This document shows positions 36,501-48,500 of a stretch of 64,000 nucleotides of DNA, piece by piece. The position numbers and the translations under genes are program-made. The notes beneath the pieces were generated by a model. It searched no databases, was not told the origin of the DNA, and saw only the letters and a program-made list of their open reading frames with translations. The stretch comes from Trichopria drosophilae (Eukaryota; Arthropoda; Insecta; Hymenoptera; Diapriidae). The stretch covers positions 25,765,001-25,829,000 of the forward strand of contig CM059587.1 in assembly GCA_030407085.1 (NCBI GenBank), given 5' to 3'. Each line of letters begins with the position of its first letter. Positions within the stretch are counted from its first letter, which is position 1.

Positions 36501-39500
36501 CTAGACTTGGCAACAATACGAAAATTTAAGTCATTAACAAAAATTGTTTAACCCTTTAAGGACCAAATGTACAAAAATTTAACGTGAAGGTGACGATACT
36601 TTTTCGTATTAAAACACAATGAACAAAATTTTGTGGAAGAGGTTTCTTATGGATCAAACCCCGCTCTTTCGTATGGTGTATCGGAGAATACTGTAATTTA
36701 AAAAATAAACAAACTACACGTGGTTAATGATTAAAAAATACTATTTTTCAACGTTTCTTTTTTACTACTAATTATTTTATTACGATTTTCTGAATTACAA
36801 TATTTGAGACGGATGTAAGTAAAACGTAAAAAATATCGACGCTTGAAGGTGGGGAAGCCTATTTTTTGAAAATTCAATATGGCGGCCCCCAAAATGTTCT
36901 CTGATATGAAAATTTGTTTGATAATGTACAAGATACCCTGAATTTCAACATATAAATACCAAGAATAAAAGCGTTCCTAGAATTCAATGAGAAATACGCC
37001 AGATTTTTTTCAGATTTGTTTGGTGAAAATGTCAAGGTATTCTAAAAAATATCAAAAGAAATGTTAAATTTAGGGGCCATTTTGGGGACCGCGAAATTGA
37101 AATATTTCAGAATAAACTTCACCATATTGAAGCTCAGATATTTACTATTAATCATTAATATATGAATAAATCAAATTTCATATTAAAACGTTGTACATTT
37201 GGCCCTTAATGGGTTAACAAATTACTTTTTTTGTATTTCATTTTTTTTCAGGAACAATAATGCTTTTTGTCTTCAACAATAAAAAATTACTTCTTAAAAA
37301 TGTTATAAAATATTCTTTCTCCAATATATAAAAAATATACGATATCCCGGAGAACAACAGCCTTAAGGTGGTTCTAAAGTAATTCACCGATAAGGTAGGA
37401 ATTTACACTTAAAAAAAGTAAATTAAAATTGTTTGAATCAATTTTTCGAAATTCGGGCTCTGTAAAGGCAATTCTACTTTCTCTACATGGAATCGCACAG
37501 AATGCCAAAAAAGTTATTTTAGAATTGACCGAGAGTTATTGGAAATAAATAAAAATCTCCTATTTACAACAGTTCCTCATTTCTTTGGCATTTATTAACC
37601 CATTAACGCCTGAAATGGCATTTTTTATACTTAATTTTCAATCAAATATTTCGTATCAAAATCGAATTTAAAAACAATTGAAAGGTACATATCCTATTGT
37701 TTTCGAGGTCGCTCATCAATATTCCGAGGTCAAAATTGAGTTTCAGCCATCAGGAATTCCAATATGGCGCCGAATTTAAAAAAAAATTCCAAAAAAATTG
37801 GGAATTATTTATTCCTATCAATTTTTTTCGAGCTATTAGAATATTGGAATGCTTTTGGAACCGTGCATAATGGTGCATAAAACAGTTGAATTTTAAAAAA
37901 AAATTTTACTTTTATACCCCACATCATTGTAACCTCAAAATAGCGTCAACAAAGAAAATTTCTTTGAAAAATTTCTGAACGCTCTAACTCAAAAACTACG
38001 TGCTGTTATAAAAAATGCTAAGAATGAAAAGTTCTTAGAATTAATCGAGAAATATAGTAGCATTTTTTCAGATTTGTGTGATGACATTTTGAGAAATTTT
38101 TTTTCAAAATTTTTTTCAAAATTATAATTTATTTATGAAAAATTCTGAAAAAAATTTGGTGTATTCACTTATGAATTCTACGAGTTTTTTTGTTTGAAAT
38201 TTGATAGTTTTTGGGGGGAAAAAATCCTAAACTATAATATATGAAATTCATTTCCTCGAAAACTATCAAATTTTCGAAAAATTGCAAAGAACAAATAACT
38301 CTTAGAATTCATCAGAGAATACAATAAATTGTTTTCAGAATTTTTTTAAAATAAATTACAATTTTGAAAAAGATGTTGCAAAAGAATGTCTCAAAATGTC
38401 ATTAAAAAATTTTGAAAAAATTTCACTATATCGCTTGATGAATTTTGAGAACTTTTCATTCTAGGCATTTTTTTTTAAGTTCGTAGTTTTTGAGTTAAAG
38501 CATCCAGAAATTTTTCAAAGAAATTTTCATTGTTGATGCCATTTTGAGGTCGTTAGAATGATGTAGGGTATAAAAGTAACATTTTTTCTTAAAATTCAAC
38601 TATTTTATGCACCGTTATGCAAGGTTTCAATAAAATTCCAATATTCTAATAGCTCGAAAAAAATTCCCAATTTTTTGGAAATTGTTTTCATATTCGGCGC
38701 CATATTGGAATTTCTGATGGCTGAAACTCAATTTTGACCTCGGAATCTTGAAGAGCGGCCTCGAAAACAGTAGAATATGTACCTCTCATTGTTTTCAACT
38801 TTGATTTTGATACGAAATACTTGATTGAAAATGAAGTATAAAAATTGTCATTTTAAGCGTTAATGGGTTAAATAGCTTTATATAGTAATTAGAATTTCCC
38901 TTACACAGAAATTTTAAGAAATTGTTTGACATTTTTAATTTACGACTTTCAGCGTAAATTCGCAGCATTTTAGACTTGCCTTAAGAGAAAAATTAGAAAT
39001 TTAAATCGTAGCCTTTTTCGAAAAATATAATTTTTGTTCAAACAAATACTTGAACTTCCGCACTTGATATTTTCGAATTGAACAAATTTGTGTTATAAAA
39101 CTACTAGGAAGCATAGTTTTAAAAATAATATAAAATAATCTTAAAAATGTTTAGGGCAAATTGAAATTGACCTTTATGTTTTCTGTTTCTTCTGTTATTA
39201 TATGTAGTGCATCTTTCTAAACATGTTTATTATATAATTTTATAAATGTATTTTAAAAAGTAATAAAAATAAATATTGTTTTTCAGAGAACTGGCATTTC
39301 ATTTTATTCCGAGTTCTTTAAATTAAACGTATTTTTTTAATTTTCCGAAAAATTAAATTTAAAAGAGACCCAAAAAAGATGTACCTGAATTTCTGAACGT
39401 TCAATGAACGAATGTTTAGACAGACTTGCTACATGTTTTTAAAAAATATTTTATTTATTGTTTACAACCGCATAAGGTAGGAAACTATTATTTATCAATG

Positions 39501-42500
39501 TTCCAAGTATACAAGTCCTCTCAGTTATGCATATAGTTAGTAAATCAACAATGGATTATTAAAAAACCGTTCAATGAACATTCGAAACTTCTCAGGCACA
39601 TCAAAAAAGGCAAATTTGCGAATTTTGTTTTTGACGACTTATCACATTTCTTGCAACATAGACTACAAGTTCTTTCATTTTTCTTTCATAATTTCATACA
39701 CAGAGAGAAATCATTTTATAATAGTAAACCGCTTTAACACAACAGTTAAATTAACTATTTCATTAGTAAATGGAATGATCAAATTTTACACCATTTACTA
39801 TTTTACGGTATTTGAATCAATCGTAAATTACCTAAAATATCAACTATAACCTTTCATGTTGTTAATTTTACTATTTACATATGTTAACATCGTTTCTACG
39901 ATTTCTTCATAGTTCCATTAACCCTTTTCTCTCTGTGTAGTTAATATTTTATAATTCTTATGGTAATAATTGAGAACCCCAATAATCTCCACTGATGCTA
40001 ACATTTCAATATTTTTAAAAATATTTTACTTTTAAGATTTTCATATTTTATTACAGCTGTGAAATAATAATTTTCAAACAAATACAAATAATTTTTCGTT
40101 ACTTCTCTGCAGGGAAAATGTAATCCTTTTAAAAGGTATATTTAAAAATACAGAAATATGCATAAAAACTATGCGGATTTGATCATTTTATTTAGGTGTA
40201 CTAACTTTAATAATTACAGCTCTCAACACATTTCCTCTTGATATCGACAATCCGATAAAATTACCTTTTTTGATTGTTGATTTTATTCAATTTCGAAATA
40301 GTTCAAGCTCATTAAAAAGTTACATATTACATTCGATTCAGGTTATGTTAAAAATTTGAACGCAAGTTTCATAACTTGAAAAGTGATTTCTTTAACACTT
40401 GCTAAGTAAATTTTATTGTATCCTAAAGTAGAAAAGAAATGACCTTACCAGAAGCTTATCACGGTTCAAGTGAGGTAGATCACTGCCCTTGATATCCTTG
40501 GACTTAAAAACGTCGGCATAGCGATAGAGATTCAATGCTGCCATCCATTCAACGACATTAACCGACGTCCACTCAGTCACCGGCTGTGAAACGAGAATAG
40601 AATTAATTGACAATAATTAGATTAGATTTCGAATCATGCAACAGAATATAAATTTTGAGTTCGAACAATTTCTATAAATCTTTATATACTCGATGTAAAA
40701 CCGCATAGCCGAATTTTCTTTTGATAGGTTTGCAGGTGTAAAGGGATGCTGGAAACAGGAATTAATTTTGCAACCATATGGTGAAATCGTTGTGCAAAGC
40801 CTTCTTGCACTGTTTAGGGCCATTGCAATGTTGGGTCGGCAACATGCTTCTGACTGAAGTCAAAGAGAACTACTCTGAGATGCGCATTGCCGTACTAAAG
40901 GAGAACTTCCAATATTGTAGGCACTTCTCATTTTACTGTTCTCTATGTCCCTTTGACGACAGTTCTATACCCTTTTGATGGCATGACAGCTCCAGAATTT
41001 CATTAACATCGTACATTCACAATTGAGACAGACACAGATAACTATAGCTGCTTCATTACATCATCCGGAGTAAGACGCTTCAGCACTATCCCAGAATTTC
41101 CCGAGTTATTTTAAATATTACTATCGCAGGCCTCCGTATTAAATGATTTATATACAAGCAACAACTGGTTTCTGTGAAACATCAAGTCCTTTGACTATTC
41201 TTGGTAGGATGTTATAATTTGCTTTTATGTAACTATAATCATTTTTTAATTATTGTAATTTATATCTACATGGAAAGTAAAATTTGTTACTATCTTTTAT
41301 GATTAAATATCATTGGATGCAGAATATTATTATAGTTTTTCCTCTATAATTCGTCTGTACATCTCACAATTTATCTATATAATATCCATTTTACGACAAG
41401 CTTTGCAACACGCTAAGTCCATTGATAGGCAAATGATAGGCAAAACATATCTGTAGACATGGACGTACATTGGGCGTCGATTGGATTTCCATGTGTGATT
41501 AGAATAAAGTCGAATTGTAAATTGTATCAGTTATTCGCGATGTACTCTCAAAAGATGCTATAAATAAGATTGTAAAGATGACAGACTTAGATGCTGTCGG
41601 TCACCGTAGAATCTAATGCTTAAGTTGCAGCAGTGACAAAGCAGCTAGTGTAAGGTTTAGGTGATATTTGCTCTGGTTTGGCTTAACCCAAAAAAATTGA
41701 TGGATATATTTGATAAATATTTACGAAAGATGTGTGTTTTTCGATTGATCAAATATGGCGACATACACGGAATAAAAACGTTCAGAAAATATAAAACTTT
41801 CTTCAGTAACTTGTCTGCTTCATTGCAAAGAGGTCCCGAATCGTATCAAGCCTCTGATTCCTATGGTTTTTTTTAATTGATCAATATTACAATATTCATT
41901 TCAATATGGCGTCTGCAAAGTTAATCTGTCATTTTCAATGTTTGGTAATAGTTATAAAAATATGCGTTATATTCAGCGCTGCGATAAACCCACCTGAATA
42001 AATTTTTTTAAGTTATGGTATTATTTAATATTAGATATTTTTAGCAATTAAATGTTTATGAACGTATCAATTTGTAAATATTTCATAATATTTTATATAC
42101 TAGAACGGCGATATTTAGTTTGCCATGTTAAAATTTTCAAGTCTATACACAAATTGATACCTCCTATCTATAACACTTTCGGTATAAATACGGTAGAGTC
42201 CCGGTATATTTGCGTCTCACTATATTTACGTCCCAGTATAGTTGCCGGTTCTGTCCCGTTATATTTGCATGTCGTCGCTCTCTTTTTCCCCCACCTTGCG
42301 GGATGCGGCCTTAGGATGAGGAGAGTGGGAGAAGCGCCGCTCCTCTTCTTTTGGCAAATATAACGAGACGGGAGGGGAAGGCGAAGAACCGAGTGGGCAA
42401 ATATACCGGGACTCTACGGTATACCCATTAAATACATATTTTTACTGCGCCATTTTCAAATTTAAATCCAAACATGTACCAATTTTTAGTTACAGGATTC

Positions 42501-45500
42501 TGAGCTTTGAAATGATCCGGGAATTTCTTCGTAGTGAAAAAGATACTTAATTAATTAAAAAAACTTTTCTAGTTTGTTTCGCATATACTTTAATATCGGA
42601 AAAAAGACAGCTTAATCAAAAAGAGTATTAATACATAAATCTTTAAGAAATATCTCAAGGATATCCATAATGTTAGGAATGCATTGGGTTGTTTTGGGAT
42701 GAAATCAATTAATAGCCTAATAAAATACAGTTAAATTCAAAATTAATTAAATCTAAGTGTATCTGATTGTACAGATGAAATTACAAAGTAAAGATTGGAC
42801 AACATATCTTACCAATTTCTTTCAAAGTATTTTTACATGTAACAATGTAATTTAAACTTTCAAAAAGTACTGCAAAAGTACAATGCTAAAATTACACATT
42901 TTTGTTGTAATTGCTATATTCATTTGGTTAGCATTAGAAACTTACAATAAAGTTTTCGAGGATGAACTACCATTTTTTGGTACAAAAATTCTTAACATTG
43001 CAATATCTTCTATTGTTGGCTGGCTCAACAAATAAGGAGTATGGCTTAAAAACTAGTTTGAAACCATTTACAATCTAGTTTCTAAGCACAACTAATTATT
43101 TGCTGGGCCAGCCATCTTTTTGATCGCAAAGGATCAACATTAACTATGCAAATGAATCCACAACTAATAAAATATCAACAAAAAGTCGATAATAAAATCA
43201 TCGTTCAAAAATACTCGGAAAATTGTACATACAAAAATTCTTTTATTTCATTATTTCACAACGAATTGTAAGCTGCGTTATTTTAATTGATTATATAAAT
43301 ATTGAAGAAAGTAACACGGCTTCTCAAAAATGAAGCGTAAAATGTATGCAAATCCAGATTAAAAATATACTTGATATTAAATCTCATCACAAAAAATTAT
43401 AAAAATGATGATATGAAAAATTACGATAAACCAACTAATTTTATAATTGGACAGATAAGTAAAAATTGCAAAATCAAAATTTAGCGCGTAATCGCAACCA
43501 AACTAAATATAAATCGTCTTGCATCATACGATATAAAATATGGAATTATATATCATCAATTTATCAACACAATGCAAATTATTATACTTTGCGTTTAAAA
43601 CAAAAGTTAAAACGTGCAACAAAAACGAAAGGAATTTAAATATTAAAATAAAACGACGGAATTAAATTCGCCTAAGTAACGCATCATTCGATACGCGTTT
43701 TAACCCCTGTTAACCCGTTATTACGCAACGATTACTGTACTGGCCCGGAAAATGGTCTGCCATCAATGAGACTTATTTCATCGTGTCAATTTATAACACT
43801 CAGAATTTAATATTTCAATATTTCATTGAATCACGTAACAATCGTTCGCAATTAAATACAAATTAAAACAAAATTGAGGTATTCCATGTAAAGTTAAATG
43901 TTGCACGTGTTGAATTTCAATATCACAATTTTAGTAATTAAATATTTTGGTTTTAACTATATAATCACGAAGTTTGTTATTTATTAAAAATAAAGTATTA
44001 AGTAAGAAAATTCAAATTAAAAAACCTATCCGAATTCGAAGATATAAAAAAACTATCAACATTTTTACGGAACTCTTAAAAATACTAAATGTTCCCAAAA
44101 TATTAGTGAAATATCACTCATTTTTACGTAAAATTATTACAGAACTTACCGATTGTTTTATATCCTGCATGTCAGAAAATATTTCTATAATATATTCTGT
44201 GTACATGAAGAATTGAAAATTTTTCGACCGCATGTAAACAGTAGCAGAATCTCAATTTCGGACTGTTAATATACAAAATAAGGAGGTAAACAAAAGAAGG
44301 AATTAGAATATCAGCATTACTATAATGCTAGTGCACGCATCGCATTACTTTGGATATTGACTGTAAGAAATATTCCAGATTCTATAACTAAAATACATTT
44401 TTAGTCTAAAATTCATCCATTTGTAATCTCTATCGAAAAGCGTAGCCATTCTATGTGGTTTCGCCAACACGATTTTAGTGTCATTGAATACAAATCTCCC
44501 AAAATGTAAACATGAACGAGATTTATCATGAGAGATTTCATATTGAATTGGTGCCGTTAATGGATTATTAAATGTAAACAAGATATCTCTTTGGTAGAAT
44601 CTCAACTATACATGTTGTAAACTCGGTATATTATATATAAACAGAAATTCTGTATTAAATCCTGATATTAATCCTGTACTAAATAAATATATTGTTTTAT
44701 TTTAAAATCAATAAAATGGCAATAAACCGCACGCAGATTAATTTTTTTATTTTATTTTTGCATTCCATTATATTAGCAAAAATGTCGGAAACCAAAAATC
44801 AGATTTCTCAAAGATTAAAGGACAGAATTTTATCATATTTTTTCAAATTAGTTTTGTAAAATCGAAAAAAATGGGAACCGAACTTTAAACTTTTGGGTTC
44901 CAACTTGTGAGCTACTCTTAGCAAAATAAGGTAAGTTAGCTACGTGACGATATACGAAAAAAATGAAATAGTTGAAACAACTATGTAGGCAGATGGATAC
45001 AGCCATCATTTTTAGTTGATTTTACTGTCTAAATAGTGACGTCGATAAATTAGGTAGACAAGCCTATGTAATGCAGAGCCTATTATAACATGTATTTGAA
45101 CCAGTTCCTACTAATGAAATAGTATAACCAATAATTTATTTCTTCCGTGTAGGCATTTCATCGTCGATTGAACACACATTAAAAAAATTAATTTAGAGAA
45201 TTAATTATAAGGAGCTATTTAAAATGAGACAATACTAAATCACATTTTTCACTTTTCCAAGTTGTCGTATCATAATAGAACAATCCTAAAGACAAGAATT
45301 GTCTCAAACAGTTAGCATGTATTTTAGATAAAACTGAAAGAACGAATTAGCACTATAAAATTCGTAAATGACACTGCATCACTGTGCTTACACAATTTTC
45401 TGTACTGCACATAAATTTAACTCAATGGTAAGTCGCACAGAAAGAACTAATTATTTATTAGTATACCTAAATCTACTTGAACGGATTAAATGAATGCTGG

Positions 45501-48500
45501 ATTTACTAAATTTTAGACGGTTCCATCAAATGCTGAATACTAATACAAAAACTGCTAAATACTAATTCACCGTGTAACTCACCATTTACTTAAATTTCTT
45601 TAAAATGTTCTCAGTACCGATGTATAAGAAACGAGATGGCGAAGAAACGGTTAATTTAAAATTCAAATTGTTTAATAAATAGATCAACCACGTCATTTGA
45701 TAGCCGTCTTGAAATTTCGAATTCACAATTGGTTCGTGTGCTAACTAATATGCAAAAAACGACGTCCCTAATCTATAAAAGTTGTACGATTTTATATGTG
45801 CCAGCACTAATAAGGCGTGTTTAATTAATGCCAATTATGCATACAATTGTAGGCACGTGTGGTTTAAAATAGGTGGCTCGTCTACCGATACGGTTGCTTC
45901 AACGTTTGTGCAAAAGGTTACACGAATCATACTGATGTATACGTAATTGGTTATAATAGTGCACGATTGTATTTCGAGGCGTCACGTGAACAATTATGCA
46001 TGACTTCATCCCAACACCTCTTTTGTTCCAAACAATTTCCAAGCTTAAGGTAAGGGATACAAATCTAATCCAACATTTCTCAACATTTTTTATAATTTAC
46101 CACACCAAAATTTTCAGGTTGCTCCAATTTGTTTAAGTCAATATAATAATCCAGAAATAATAGAGATTGAAATAAAATTAAAGTGAATTATTATTTGAAT
46201 AGTCGCAAAAAATGGTTAACTTAAATTAATATACTATTTTTTTTTTTCATTTTAAAAATCATATGACAGAAAAGAATAAGATTTCTCATAGATGGAATTT
46301 TTTTCATATTTTTTTAAATTATATTTTTATGAAAATCGAAAGAATTGTGTAGGAATCAGCTGAAAGAATTTTAATTAGTTCTAATAACTGACTATAAATA
46401 TTTATATTTGAACAAGAAACGTTAGAAAGTATATTTATACTATATTTTTTATTTTTTTTTCTTGTTTAAATTTTTAGGTCCTACTGTATTTTTTTTACTA
46501 ATCGCAAACAGAAAAAGTTTGAATCGACTTATTGACCTAAATTGATTTCTAATTATTTTAAATTTAAATATAATAAAAATACTAATTCCCTAAAAATTAC
46601 TAATTTGAAAACGAAAAAAGATTAATTTAGTCAATTATAGTTTTTTTTCATCATTTGTTTCTAAGAAAGTCAATTGCAGGTTATGTCAAAGATTAATTAA
46701 TTGATAATGACTTTTCGCTTTGAATCTAGATTTAAACATTATTATTTAATACTACCAAATCTACAAATTTCGTTTCTATATTATTAATTATCGAATTCGG
46801 TATAAATTGTAATTAATCCAAATAAATTGATAATAGAAGTATTATATCTAAAATGAATCATAATTTAAATTACATTAATTAAAACAAGCATATTTAACTC
46901 TTTCAGTATTAACAATTTAGTTGTTATTAATCATTCTGAATATAATTAAATCAATAAACAAATTATATACGTTAATCCAAGTAATTGGTCGATTGATTTC
47001 AGTATTTTGAGAGATGTAAATTCGTCAGTTGAGTTTATGGAAAACGTGACTATGAATCGATTCAAAAGAGGATTAACTTTATATCGGAAAATTATGTAGT
47101 TCGTCGTCCTACCGCTAGTCGGAGTTGACTATCACAGTTTTGATGTTCGGAACCGGTACAGAAATTAATATCTATCTATTTCAAATTTTACTGGAAAGCT
47201 AGTTATCAGTTAGTAAATATCGGATACAAATGATGCCTAAATAATATTAGTAATTAGATTTAGAGCTAGTTTTTACACAAAATATTGACAAGATATCTAA
47301 AAAAAGTATTTCTCTTGAAAACAGAACAAAATAATTTCGTATAAATTGCTCATTTGTTATATAAACAGTTCTTTAATGTTACTACTTTAGTAATTATAAT
47401 TTAATAAACGATTAATTTGCCCATAATTCAATAAAATGTTTATCAAAATGTTGTAATATTTGCATCTCAGAACACTAAATTTATAAATATTTTATAGAGC
47501 ATTCGTATATAACAAATTTAAATGAACATTTATATCCAGCAGACTTTAATACACGAAACACAACATTCTTTTGTTCAACAATTAGTAGATATGAAAATGA
47601 AGATTTTATGAAGGTATCATATTATAATAGATAGACAATGATGCTATAAATTAGTACCAATTATAAATATTTAAAATCACAAAATTACAATATTTACATT
47701 AAAAAGAAATATTGTAGTCATTATTGTTTGGTTAGGTGCTGAACCCATTAAATTATATCTAGAGCTTCTATAAGTACGCAACAGATGCGCCAGGGTAGCA
47801 TATTCTCGCAAGTGACAGGCATTCCTTTCATGTGTTTATGTTTTATATATTCAATAAGTAATGTTTTGAAACAGTTAGGTTTAGTGATCATTGTTTTTAT
47901 TTTTGGACCACAAATTTTTAAGATCTACCGTAGCATATAAATGACATGTACACTACCGGCCAAAAGTTCGTGAACGCTCTGAATTTTTTAACTCATCAAA
48001 TAATGCGTTCTATCTCCGAATCCTTACCGATAATGATAAAACTCATTGGATGTCTTTTAAAGTACACAAATAAAGCTTTCAATTGGTGGATTTAGTTTTA
48101 CTTCAGACGTTATAGTTTCGCAGTTGTCAAATTTTAAAAATGTTAAAATTTGCCATTTTTTTCTTTCGACTTTTAACACGTTCAATTTATGGCTAAATAC
48201 TATAAAAAAACTAAAAAAATCATGTAAAAAGTACATAAGATTTTTATTGTCAGAGTTACTATTTTTTTGAGTTATCAACTTTTTGCCTATTTCCAAAGAA
48301 TTCTGACAAAATGAGGTAAACTGGCAATTTTCAAAAAATCATAACTCAGGAACAAAAAATCGTACCGACTTTTCACGAGAGCCATTTTAAAGCCCTTGAA
48401 TTGTAGAATTTAGACAAAAATTGACTATATGCAGAAACATTTTTTAGACTTTTTGTCAGTGTCTAAAATCAAAAGAAAAGAATTGCAAATTTTAACATTT

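Larger units (their letters stand above)
36230..40448 (-). other. Intron 2 (4.2 kb) with three palindromic elements
   Basis: Splits the SAM domain at a phase-0 boundary. Contains two TTAA-flanked palindromic elements (36552-37213 and 37599-38868) and an ACACAGAG-type MITE (39698-39938), listed separately. The remainder (36230-36550, 37218-37594, 38873-39690 and 39940-40448) is AT-rich with nothing I can name. Confidence 0.8.

Noticed and set aside
40700..41100. Slightly GC-richer stretch with a 66-codon frame beside the SAM exon
   Set aside because: No acceptor/donor pair gives an exon in phase, and the translation has no recognisable motif; it may be ordinary unique intron.
44345..44605. 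86-codon minus-strand open stretch in intron 1
   Set aside because: No ATG at its start (TTG), no splice support in phase with the PI3K exons and no family resemblance.
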